Origin: Desulfobacter postgatei
GTDB lineage: Bacteria > Desulfobacterota > Desulfobacteria > Desulfobacterales > Desulfobacteraceae
Reading direction: 5' to 3'
Length of the DNA: 41,687 bases
NCBI GenBank assembly: GCA_002747145.1
Contig: PDTI01000016.1
Coordinates: forward strand, 1 to 41,687
Each line of letters begins with the position of its first letter. Within the stretch, counting starts at the first letter, position 1. The notes under the pieces are model-generated. The model was given only the letters and a program-made list of their open reading frames with translations, made no database searches and had not been told where the DNA came from. Position numbers and translations under genes: made by a program. Shown here one piece after another: positions 24,766 to 31,546 of this stretch.

Positions 24766-25620
24766 TCAGTCTTCCTTGCGTCCGTCTGGGTGGCGTGTAC
24801 CCTTGACAGCACCCGGTTTACCCACGACAAAGGCATTTGTCATGTAGGCAATCACCTCATCGGTGGGTAATACTTTTGCCACTGTACTGCCGGCGATTTT
24901 CAACGCAATTTCTTGATTTGCGGTTGCCGTTGCAACTGCGTCACTGACCACCACAACATCGTAACCGCGTGAACTGCCCGCATAGGCTGTACTCAGAATA
25001 CATTCATCCGTCCAAAGACCGGAAAGCACGATGGTATCAATGCCGACGGCCTTCAATTTTTCATCCAGATAAGAGTTGCCGTTTTTATCAAAGTTCCAGA
25101 ACATATCCAGATGCTTTCCATGGTAAAAGCAGCCGTCACAAACCTCCTTTTCAGTCGGGGCAATCTCAGTCAGGGGTGTCATACCGGATGCACCGGTAAA
25201 AACATACGCGGCATTTTCCGGATCTTCAGGACGAAGGCCTTTAGGACCATACCATCGATCCACTGCATTGCTGATGCCGTCGTCGAACGTACGGGTCCAG
25301 GCACTCCAGATAATGCGGACACCGTCGCCCTTTGACCGGGTAAATCTGAACGTATCCACCAACTTGATGAGGTTGGGCAGAATACCGCCGGCATAGGGCC
25401 GGTACTCTTCCTGGCAGTCATCTAGAAGTAAAGCGATCCTGCGGGGTCGGTCGGCCAGATCCCAGGACGCCCAGAAGCTCAAGGGCTGTCCATGGGGTCC
25501 CCCCGGAGTGGCGCTGTAATTTTCCATGGGTTTTAGTGCCAGATCCATATCGCGGTGCTTGCAGGGTATCTGAAGTGCTTCTTCAAGCGTTCGTCTTTTG
25601 GCGTCAATATTATCCACCAT
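24766..25620 (-). CDS. Isochorismatase-like cysteine hydrolase
   Basis: A 284-residue member of the isochorismatase-like superfamily. The catalytic set can be seen: an aspartate in ALLLDDCQEEY, a lysine in FYHGKHLDMF and the nucleophile Cys207 in WTDECILSTAYAGSSRGYDV, with the downstream VVVSDAVAT strand. Substrates in this family range from isochorismate to nicotinamide, N-carbamoyl compounds and ureas; none can be chosen here. The first 55 residues are an N-terminal extension to the core domain. The ATG at 25620 follows AAAGGAG by 6 bases and is preferred over the frame extension to 25635. It stands alone, bounded downstream by a family-B repeat. Confidence 0.87.
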   Translation of the reverse strand: MVDNIDAKRRTLEEALQIPCKHRDMDLALKPMENYSATPGGPHGQPLSFWASWDLADRPRRIALLLDDCQEEYRPYAGGILPNLIKLVDTFRFTRSKGDGVRIIWSAWTRTFDDGISNAVDRWYGPKGLRPEDPENAAYVFTGASGMTPLTEIAPTEKEVCDGCFYHGKHLDMFWNFDKNGNSYLDEKLKAVGIDTIVLSGLWTDECILSTAYAGSSRGYDVVVVSDAVATATANQEIALKIAGSTVAKVLPTDEVIAYMTNAFVVGKPGAVKGTRHPDGRKED

Positions 25621-25695
25621 CAAACTCCTTTTCAACTTAATTTATACCTGACTGCTAAGGGCTCACTCAAAAATAACTTTACATTTTGACGGCCA

Positions 25696-25722
25696 ATTCT
25701 ACCAGCCCTGACGCGTTGTCAA
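25696..25722 (-). promoter_or_regulatory. Candidate promoter for the isochorismatase-like gene
   Basis: On the minus strand TTGACA (25722-25717) and TAGAAT (25701-25696) are 15 bases apart, about 75 bases upstream of the ATG. The spacer is shorter than usual, so this is tentative. Confidence 0.35.
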
Positions 25723-25879
25723 AATTCGTCGTATCCCGATATGTTTGCATTTTCAAGCCTTTCAGGCCTGGTGACTTGACCACCAAAGGGAACATTTTTG
25801 ACTTATACCAAATCCACATCTGAACTCAAGTCTGAACTTCTATCATCTGCAACTATCCAGAAAATTTTGACCATGGGCC

Positions 25880-26077
25880 TTATTCTGATTCAATTTGTTT
25901 GAATGGCTTTTGCACCGGTTGGACCGTTTTAGCAACTTCAACAAGAGTTTCCAACCGAACCACCCGTTTATCAATGTCGTTGGTTTGGTCAGTCAATTTT
26001 TCAGTCCTGTCGTTAAGTCTTTGAACAGTCTCTGTAAGCCTGATAATGTCCAATACAAGGTCCTTGAAACCAGGCAT
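25880..26077 (-). CDS. Small coiled-coil protein, second gene of a two-gene unit
   Basis: A 65-residue protein I do not recognise. The middle (VLDIIRLTETVQRLNDRTEKL and the following heptad-like VVRLETLVEVAKTV) is predicted coiled coil, with a Lys/Gln/Pro-rich tail. Its ATG overlaps the stop of the upstream RHH-like gene by one base (TAATG), which is the main support that it is translated. The stop codon coincides with the edge of a family-B-like terminus (TTTTGACCATGGGCC, 25865-25879). Similar coiled coils occur in small partner or accessory proteins; a toxin fold is not visible. Confidence 0.65.
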   Translation of the reverse strand: MPGFKDLVLDIIRLTETVQRLNDRTEKLTDQTNDIDKRVVRLETLVEVAKTVQPVQKPFKQIESE

Positions 26078-26367
26078 TATTTTGCCCCCTTTACTGCAGA
26101 AAGATTTTCAAGACAACGATCTACTTTTTTAATTGTGTCTTCTGTCCTGGCTATTGCCTCTTTCACCTTTTCGTGAGCAATGGCTAATAACTCTTGTTCT
26201 TGTCTTTGGGGCACCTCCACGGCAGGATCATAAGCGTCTATAGCGTCTCGGACGATTTGTGCCGCAGAGCGGCCTTTCAAGTTTGAACTCAGCGTTTCAA
26301 GTTTCTTTACTTGGGTGGGCGAAATGAAGAATTGTTTCCTGACCAATGTTTCTGAGTGTGTTTGCAT
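26077..26367 (-). CDS. Ribbon-helix-helix-like small protein, possible antitoxin-type regulator
   Basis: A 96-residue protein. The N-terminal half (RKQFFISPTQVKKLETLSSN then GRSAAQIVRDAIDAYDP) has the beta-strand, helix and helix pattern of a ribbon-helix-helix DNA-binding domain. The C-terminal half is a charged helix (EQELLAIAHEKVKEAIARTE and onward) likely to form a coiled coil. AGGAGG stands 6 bases before the ATG, and the stop overlaps the next gene by one base. An RHH protein coupled to a second small gene recalls toxin-antitoxin or plasmid-maintenance pairs, but the partner is not a known toxin, so the role is open. Confidence 0.7.
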   Translation of the reverse strand: MQTHSETLVRKQFFISPTQVKKLETLSSNLKGRSAAQIVRDAIDAYDPAVEVPQRQEQELLAIAHEKVKEAIARTEDTIKKVDRCLENLSAVKGAK

Positions 26368-26724
26368 GATGTTACCTCCTATATCTTCTGTATGTGTCTA
26401 TCATACATATACACATAATATAAGCAAGTCTTTTGTTGATCAGATCTATTTGCATTCAAGTCGCGGCGCAGGAATCATATTGTTTCTGATACCCTGAGAC
26501 GCGGCCAAAAGCATACAGCTGTGAAAGAAAGTTTATACTCTGCGTCATTTTTTAAATAAAAAATATGTAATATAGTTCTCAATTTCAGGGCATCTTGCTA
26601 TAACTTATTGATAATATTATGGTTATATAGTTGGCACAGAACGTGCTAAATTCAATGATCACTTCTGATCGTGCTGAAAATCAGCGCGTTGAAAAAAATA
26701 AATGATTAAAAAAGGAGACACGTT
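26368..26724. other. Divergent intergenic region upstream of the PEP-CTERM gene
   Basis: About 357 AT-rich bases between divergent genes. Apart from the sigma-54-like site at 26632-26647 and a small GCTGA-AAA-TCAGC hairpin near 26674-26686, I see no gene or known repeat. Confidence 0.5.
26632..26647 (+). promoter_or_regulatory. Candidate sigma-54 promoter of the PEP-CTERM gene
   Basis: TGGCAC-AGAAC-GTGCT matches the sigma-54 consensus TGGCAC-N5-TTGCW at all but one base and keeps the GG-N10-GC core. It lies 78 bases before the ATG. In PEP-CTERM/exosortase systems, target genes are known to depend on RpoN and the activator PrsR, which supports the call. Confidence 0.65.
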
Positions 26725-27357
26725 ATGAAAAAGCTATTATCAACTCTTGCAAGCATCACCGCATTACTCTTGTTCGCTGCCGCTGCTAACGCATTGCCAA
26801 TTGAAGGTCAGCAGATCAGGTACACGGATGCCGGCCCCAGAATCCAGTTAGGCGACAATTCCTGGGTAAGGGGCGGATTGTTTTCATGGCAGGTCGAGGA
26901 ATCTGGGGAAACGTTCACCAGTTTTTGTCTTGAGCGTCAACAAAATATCTTCCCAGACATTTCTTATGAAGTGAAAGGCATAAGTGATTCTGAGATCAGC
27001 AAACAGACAAACTGGCTGTTTTCCAATTATGCTGAGGGAAATCTTGACATTACTGGCCTGGATCAAGATCAGATTGAAAAAAACATGCAGGTGCTGGTCT
27101 GGTTTTTTGAAGAAGAAATTACGGAATCTCAATATAACTATTATGCGGGAAATAACAGCAGCGTTACAGCGTGGTTCGCTCTTGCCGATACGAATGCGAT
27201 AAACTGGGTAAACAATGACCGTGTAAAAGCCATCAACCTTGGCACCGAAGCTCAAGATCAGCTTGTTTACAATACAGCACACGCTCCCGAACCTAGTACG
27301 ATGGTACTTTTCGGTATCGGCCTTATCGGCACTGCCGGCTTTTGCCGCAGAAAATAA
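26725..27357 (+). CDS. PEP-CTERM sorting domain protein
   Basis: A 210-residue secreted protein with a signal peptide (about 1-23, MKKLLSTLASITALLLF to AANA) and a C-terminal sorting signal: Pro188-Glu-Pro190, a hydrophobic helix (VLFGIGLIGTAGF) and the basic end CRRK. Exosortase recognises such tails, and the processed proteins usually become part of, or associate with, an exopolysaccharide matrix. The middle contains SFCLERQQNI and WLFSNYAEGN-type motifs seen in related PEP-CTERM proteins; no enzyme domain is visible. AAAGGAG lies 9 bases before the ATG and a sigma-54-type promoter is at 26632. No exosortase or EPS cluster is present in the window. Confidence 0.92.
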   Translation: MKKLLSTLASITALLLFAAAANALPIEGQQIRYTDAGPRIQLGDNSWVRGGLFSWQVEESGETFTSFCLERQQNIFPDISYEVKGISDSEISKQTNWLFSNYAEGNLDITGLDQDQIEKNMQVLVWFFEEEITESQYNYYAGNNSSVTAWFALADTNAINWVNNDRVKAINLGTEAQDQLVYNTAHAPEPSTMVLFGIGLIGTAGFCRRK

Positions 27358-27422
27358 TTTTATATGAGGTGGAGTGGAAATTGAAAAGGGTGTTTATTTG
27401 TAATAATGAGCCCAACGAATAA

Positions 27423-27555
27423 GGCCCATGATCAGAATTAAATCTGCCACAGATACGCCGGATTTTAAGTCGCCATCAAGGCACGCCAAAGGAAGCATAT
27501 TAGTTATGTCTGTCCTTTGGCGTAACGCCGAGGGCGGCTTAAAAGACAGATAGGT
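27423..27555. repeat. Family-B palindromic repeat, right end replaced
   Basis: GGCCCATGATCAGAATTAAA through CGCCATCAAGGCACGCCAAA and GTCCTTTGGCGTAACGCCGA matches the other B copies. After AAAAGACAGATAGG the expected right terminus is missing and a different hairpin follows. Confidence 0.7.
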
Positions 27556-27581
27556 CGGACCGCTACGCGCTCCGACCTATC
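27549..27581. repeat. GC-rich hairpin at the edge of a family-B repeat
   Basis: GATAGGTCGGA (27549-27559) and TCCGACCTATC (27571-27581) form an 11-bp perfect stem around an 11-base loop. It overlaps the end of the B unit and is not followed by a T-run. Confidence 0.5.
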
Positions 27582-27722
27582 GTCCGCCGGATGAGCTGCG
27601 CTCCATTAGGCTTGACAGCCGAAGCGCATAAGCGCTCCGCCTATCGGCCTAAAGCTAAAGCGTTTATCGGGGGGGGGATCAATGCCCAGATGGAACGGCT
27701 CAATGAAATGGATAGGAGGTCA

Positions 27723-28044
27723 CTATGAGCCGGTTGAATGAAAAGAAACAGGACCGTATTTGTAAATATGGCTTAAAGGTAGAACAGAAATATTTTTTTT
27801 TACCGGGTAAGCATGTTCTCCTGGATATACAATCCAAAGATGTTCCAGATTCAGGTCATTAAGGGTTTTGAAGCCGCTGAAGATCCTGGAAAGATTCTAA
27901 ATCAAAAAACGTGGCGTTATATTTTTTTTCAAATATCCTGGCCAGTGTTGTTTTCCCGGATTGCCTTGGGCCTAGAAGAGAAACAACAGGGGTTCTGTTC
28001 ATTGCTTTTTCAAGTGCATGGATATGTGATGGTCTCTGGATCAT
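27723..28044 (-). pseudogene. Internally deleted AAA ATPase of the AAA_14/DUF4143 type
   Basis: The minus strand first encodes a normal N-terminus, MIQRPSHIHALEKAMNR then a Walker A motif in SLLGPRQSGKTTLARIF and a FDLES strand, ending at a stop (27859) after about 62 codons. In another frame the same strand continues with LEHLWIVYPGEHAYPVKKNI then SVLPLSHI, down to a stop at 27723. That segment resembles the C-terminal end of DUF4143 ATPases (hxxhhVYPG followed by PL). About 300 residues between the two parts are missing, so this is a deletion remnant with a frame change, not a functional gene. An 18-bp-stem hairpin lies immediately upstream (28056-28098). This is interpretation by eye. Confidence 0.7.
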
Positions 28045-28055
28045 GCCGATATGCG

Positions 28056-28098
28056 TATCATTGAAAATTCGGAGTGTCAATCCGAATTTTCAATGATA
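28056..28098. repeat. Perfect 18-bp inverted repeat upstream of the ATPase remnant
   Basis: TATCATTGAAAATTCGGA (28056-28073) and its exact complement TCCGAATTTTCAATGATA (28081-28098) surround a 7-base loop. It overlaps the 5' flank of the remnant gene and may be an operator, attenuator or small repeat. Confidence 0.6.
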
Positions 28099-28146
28099 AT
28101 TAACGGTCAGGATAAATTTCCCATTTCTCTTGCCTTTTTATCGGTA

Positions 28147-28250
28147 TTTTTCGTTGGCGTAACGCCGAGGGCGACTTAAAAGACAAGCAGGCGGACGATT
28201 ATCTTTTTCATGAGATTTCGCTTCGCTCCCCTAATTATCAAACAAGCTCT
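28147..28250. repeat. Chimeric repeat: family-B half joined to family-A right end
   Basis: CGTTGGCGTAACGCCGAGGG through AAAAGACAAGCAGGCGGACG (28147-28197) is a family-B half. It is followed by CATGAGATTTCGCTTCGCTC and CTAATTATCAAACAAGCTCT (28209-28250), the family-A end. The joint is comparable, in reverse orientation, to that at 23062-23222. Confidence 0.7.
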
Positions 28251-28277
28251 GACAGTCTGTGGAGACCTGCTCAGGGT

Positions 28278-28832
28278 TCAGTTGCGTTGCGGACTGCGGG
28301 ATTGCTCTTTTTTTTCACTGAAGGCCAGCTGTAATACAATAAAGATGCTTATAAAGAAATCAATGGCAAGAAACGTGATTAGCTCATACGTGTCTGTATT
28401 AAAAAAATGAAACACGGCAACACATGCCACAATAATGGAAACAGCACCTGAGCAAATAGCGACCCATTTTAATCGTTGCGGATGAATTCGGGAAATCCGG
28501 ATCAGTTTGAAAATTCCTGATCCCATCAGTACGGCAGCCAGCATGACGTCGAGTAATTTAGCGCCTAAGGCGGGTTTAATGAGCAGCAGCACGCCCATAG
28601 AAGTAATAGCAATGCCCAGTCCCGTACCCCAAATACGGTATTTCCCTCCAAAGGCGTAAAACAACAATGCCGTCACAGCACCAACGGCAATGGATGACCA
28701 AATGAAAAGCTCTTCAACAGAAACCAGTGCCGCCTTTAGCTGATCAAATGCAACTGGCGCAAAAGAGTGCAAAATAAAATACAACCCTGCAAGGATCGCA
28801 ACGATCAAAACAATAAAAACACGATTGTTCAT
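28278..28832 (-). CDS. HdeD-like (DUF308) integral membrane protein
   Basis: A 184-residue protein with six predicted transmembrane helices (about 5-24, 42-60, 66-88, 92-110, 120-142, 148-170) and a short polar C-terminal tail. The helix arrangement with MGVLLLIKPALGAKLLDVML and the polar RISRIHPQRLKW loop recalls the DUF308/HdeD family, whose E. coli member contributes to acid-stress resistance; the match is moderate. AGGGG lies about 7 bases before the ATG. The gene is flanked downstream by an A/B chimeric repeat and stands between unrelated genes, so no operon can be claimed. Confidence 0.72.
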   Translation of the reverse strand: MNNRVFIVLIVAILAGLYFILHSFAPVAFDQLKAALVSVEELFIWSSIAVGAVTALLFYAFGGKYRIWGTGLGIAITSMGVLLLIKPALGAKLLDVMLAAVLMGSGIFKLIRISRIHPQRLKWVAICSGAVSIIVACVAVFHFFNTDTYELITFLAIDFFISIFIVLQLAFSEKKEQSRSPQRN

Positions 28833-28929
28833 AATCAGCCCCTATGGAATAATAACCGTTTGCGTCTAGGTTACCATCCTAAATACAAATCACGGGGTTT
28901 GTCAAATATTCTTTACCTTCTGAATGGCA

Positions 28930-29991
28930 CTAAGACCCTACCTTGGGCAGCACATCCTTAAAAACAACGCCGTAAATATCCCAGATGGTGACAAATAATG
29001 CGGCAATAATAGGACCAATGATAATGCCGATAATACCGAACATGGCAATACCGCCAAGGGTGGAAAATAAAATTAAAAGATCGTGCATCTCCGTATCTTT
29101 ACCCACAAGTCGTGGTCGCAGAAGATTGTCAACACCACCCACAATCCCTCCGCAGAAGATAATAAGCGCGCTTGCTTTGAACCATGCGCCCTGGGCTGCC
29201 AGCCAAAGGGCTGCCGGAATCCATACCAAGGCGGTGCCAATGCCCGGTATGATGGACAACACCGTCATGACAGCCCCCCAGAAAACCGAGCTGTGGATGC
29301 CGACCAGAGCAAATGCGATGCCCGATGCCCCGCCCTGGATAATACCGATGATGGCTGTTCCCTTGATTGTGGCCCGTGCTACGGAAGTGAATCTGTCAAG
29401 AAGCCGCCTTTCGTCCTTATCGTCCAGGGGCATGTAGTATAAAATTTTATTTAACAGTTTGTCCCCGTCTATGAGAAAAAAAAACATGGTATACAAAAGA
29501 ATGGCCACCATGAATATAAAGTTAATTGTGTCCATGGTGGCGGCCTGGAGCCCGTCGACAAAAAACTGACTTGCTTTGCCCACCAGTTCACCGGCCTTGG
29601 TGTAGATGATTTCCCGGTAGGGCTCCACCTGCTCATAAAATGGCAAATCTTCCAGCCACTGGGAAAGGGTCAGGGGCGATGACAATTGTTTCTGGACCCA
29701 GGGAGTTGCTGTCTGTCCCACCTTGATGGCCTGGCTGGTTATAATGCCTAAAAGAGCGCTTAAAGGCAGAAGGACGATCAGGATGATAATCATGATGGTC
29801 AGCCCGGAGGCGGCGGCCTGCCGTCCTCTCAACCATTTGTTCAGGCGCTGGTAAAAGGGATAGGCCAGGGCGGAAAAAATCCCGGCCAGCAGAATAGCCA
29901 TGAGAAACGATTTAATCATTACAAGAAAAACAGCTGAAATAAAAAACACCAGCAATAATAAAAACCAGGGGTGGATCAGGTCTCGATTCAT
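28930..29991 (-). CDS. AI-2E family transporter
   Basis: A 353-residue polytopic membrane protein of the AI-2E (YhhQ/TqsA/PerM) family. Features include N-terminal helices (WFLLLLVFFISAVFLVMIKS, FLMAILLAGIFSALAYPFYQ), a long soluble segment around residues 100-150, and the conserved C-terminal half with AIIGIIQGGASGIAFALVGI, SIIPGIGTALVWIPAALWL and a final GxxGIIIGPIIAALFVTIWD. Members export autoinducer-2 or act as Na+/H+ antiporters; the substrate is not assigned. The ATG at 29991 follows GGAGG, which can pair with a nearby CCTCC, and avoids a non-conserved extension to 30066. The leader (30026-30135) resembles that of the SH3 protein gene. Confidence 0.92.
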   Translation of the reverse strand: MNRDLIHPWFLLLLVFFISAVFLVMIKSFLMAILLAGIFSALAYPFYQRLNKWLRGRQAAASGLTIMIIILIVLLPLSALLGIITSQAIKVGQTATPWVQKQLSSPLTLSQWLEDLPFYEQVEPYREIIYTKAGELVGKASQFFVDGLQAATMDTINFIFMVAILLYTMFFFLIDGDKLLNKILYYMPLDDKDERRLLDRFTSVARATIKGTAIIGIIQGGASGIAFALVGIHSSVFWGAVMTVLSIIPGIGTALVWIPAALWLAAQGAWFKASALIIFCGGIVGGVDNLLRPRLVGKDTEMHDLLILFSTLGGIAMFGIIGIIIGPIIAALFVTIWDIYGVVFKDVLPKVGS

Positions 29992-30025
29992 GGGGGAGGT
30001 GCCTCCGGTAATTTTTTTTAAACGC

Positions 30026-30135
30026 CCTGTTTTACAATAATAGCCATGGGGGGGCCGGCTTATCAACAGCCAGTGTCACCCCCCAATAAAAACTGAACTT
30101 AACTTGGCAACATATTGGAACTTTCATAACACATT
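30026..30135 (-). promoter_or_regulatory. Leader sequence shared with the SH3-protein gene
   Basis: Minus-strand TATGAAAGTTCCAATATGTT, GGCTGTTGATAAGCC and CCCATGGCTATTATTGTAAA align with the SH3-gene leader at 24361-24475. It stands 35-145 bases upstream of the AI-2E start. Confidence 0.5.
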
Positions 30136-30203
30136 TTAAACCAGAGCTTGCTTTTTTCCAACCAAAATACGAAATATAGCAGAAGCTGAACATATGCCCG
30201 CGT

Positions 30204-30239
30204 CCGGCCACCGGCAGAAAATGTTGTGTCGGTGGCCGG
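30204..30239. repeat. 10-bp-stem GC hairpin between AI-2E and dinB
   Basis: CCGGCCACCG (30204-30213) pairs with CGGTGGCCGG (30230-30239) around a 16-base loop, in the divergent region of AI-2E and dinB. There is no T-run, so this is not an obvious terminator. It may be a leader structure of the dinB transcript. Confidence 0.5.
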
Positions 30240-30272
30240 GCAGGGGGGCATTGACGGAAAAAGGGAGATGGC

Positions 30273-30314
30273 ATGATTGAGGTAAAGGACAGTCCGTTAG
30301 GTTTAGGCCCATGA
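30273..30314 (+). CDS. 13-codon leader ORF overlapping dinB
   Basis: ATG at 30273, preceded by AAAGGGAG, opens the peptide MIEVKDSPLGLGP. Its TGA (30312-30314) overlaps the dinB ATG (30311) as ATGA. dinB itself has only a weak upstream AGG, so ribosomes finishing this leader could restart on dinB. Evidence is positional only; no homologue is claimed. Confidence 0.4.
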   Translation: MIEVKDSPLGLGP

Positions 30315-31546
30315 TTCTCCATATGGATATGGATGCTTTTTTTGCATCGGTGGAACAACGGGATAATCCCCGGCTTCGCGGCAAGGCACTGGTGGTGTCG
30401 GGGCGCAGCCGACGCAGTGTGGTGTCAACGGCAAGCTATGAGGCCCGTAAGTTTGGCATCCATTCAGCCATGCCCCTGTTCCAGGCCCTGCGGCTTTGTC
30501 CCCATCTGACCATTGTGTCGGGCAATCGGGAAAAATATGTCCGGGACTCCAAAAGGATCATGGAGATTTTAAACCGGTTCACCCCCCTGGTGGAACCGAT
30601 GTCCATTGACGAGGCCTATATGGACATCCGGGGCTGTGAAAGGTTATTCGGATCCCCCCGACAGATCGCCATGAAAATTAAACACCAGGTGGCTCAGGAG
30701 CTTGGGCTCACCTGCTCCATTGGTGTGGCGCCGGTCCGTTTCCTTGCAAAAATCGCATCAGATATGAACAAACCGGACGGGTTGACCTTGATCAACAAAG
30801 AAAATATGGACGGGTTTATCAAAACCCTTCCCATTGGCAGGGTGCCGGGGGTGGGCAAACGGGCCATGGCGGCGATGACGGCCTTGAATATTCAATTTTT
30901 AGGGGATATCCAGGGTCTCACTCCCGAAGTGCTTGACAGAAAATTCGGCAAAATGGGGCAACGGCTGTCCGAGCTTTCCAGGGGGATAGACCCCACGCCG
31001 GTGGGAGGTCATACCGTGCGTAAATCCATTTCAAGTGAAACCACCCTGTCACAGGATATCAGCGACCCGGTTGACATAAAACAGGTGTTACTGGCCTGCG
31101 CCCAGCGCGTGGGAAGAGACTTGAGGAAAAAAGGATGGCTGTGCCGCCACGTCTCCATTAAAATAAAATTTTCAGATTTCACCCAGATCACCCGTGGGAA
31201 AAAAACAACGTCATGGATCTCCTCGTCCAATGCCATCTATGATGAGGCCGTGGCCCTTCTTGACAGGGTCTCTCTGAAAAAGAAAATACGGCTTTTAGGG
31301 GTTGGCGTGTCGGAGTTTATGGATGAATCCAGACCGGTTCAGATCTCTTTGATACCGGATCCGGCTGAAATTGCCAATAAACAATGGGAAACCGTTGACC
31401 ATGCCGTTGATGCCGTGCTGGATAAATTCGGCTCAAATGTGATTCAAAAAGCAGCCCTTGCTCAGGGAAAGACTTTTCATAAAAATCCCACCGGAGATGT
31501 TTCAAGGGGTACAAAAGGAATTCAGACCCATGACAAATGTGAGTAA
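30311..31546 (+). CDS. dinB: DNA polymerase IV (Y-family)
   Basis: Pol IV is the translesion polymerase that copies past minor-groove and other lesions and raises mutation rates. The 411-residue protein has the catalytic carboxylates in HMDMDAFFASVE (D6, D8) and SIDEAYMD (D100, E101), the fingers motif YEARKFGIHSAMP, the CSIGVAPVRFLAKIASDMNKP palm segment, the helix-hairpin-helix VPGVGKR and a little-finger domain ending near residue 345. A degenerate beta-clamp-binding motif is suggested by QISLIP. A LexA box was not recognised upstream. The gene overlaps the following phosphotransferase by 17 bases, and a 13-codon ORF overlaps its start. Confidence 0.96.
   Translation: MILHMDMDAFFASVEQRDNPRLRGKALVVSGRSRRSVVSTASYEARKFGIHSAMPLFQALRLCPHLTIVSGNREKYVRDSKRIMEILNRFTPLVEPMSIDEAYMDIRGCERLFGSPRQIAMKIKHQVAQELGLTCSIGVAPVRFLAKIASDMNKPDGLTLINKENMDGFIKTLPIGRVPGVGKRAMAAMTALNIQFLGDIQGLTPEVLDRKFGKMGQRLSELSRGIDPTPVGGHTVRKSISSETTLSQDISDPVDIKQVLLACAQRVGRDLRKKGWLCRHVSIKIKFSDFTQITRGKKTTSWISSSNAIYDEAVALLDRVSLKKKIRLLGVGVSEFMDESRPVQISLIPDPAEIANKQWETVDHAVDAVLDKFGSNVIQKAALAQGKTFHKNPTGDVSRGTKGIQTHDKCE

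Larger units (their letters stand above)
27358..27722. other. Non-coding repeat tract with family-B repeat and GC-rich hairpins
   Basis: This interval starts with a family-B copy (27423-27555) whose right half changes into a GC-rich hairpin GATAGGTCGGA/TCCGACCTATC (27549-27581), followed by GAAGCGCATAAGCGCTCCGC and a run of nine G bases (27670-27678). No gene is evident. Confidence 0.55.

Noticed and set aside
24530..24847. 105-codon frame (plus) and 73-codon frame (minus) between 24526 and 24847
   Set aside because: Both are formed by the family-B repeat and the 3' end of the isochorismatase-like gene.
27725..27862. 45-codon plus-strand frame preceded by AGGAGG
   Set aside because: The ribosome-binding site is attractive, but the frame is antisense to the C-terminal remnant of the DUF4143-type ATPase, which explains the open frame better.
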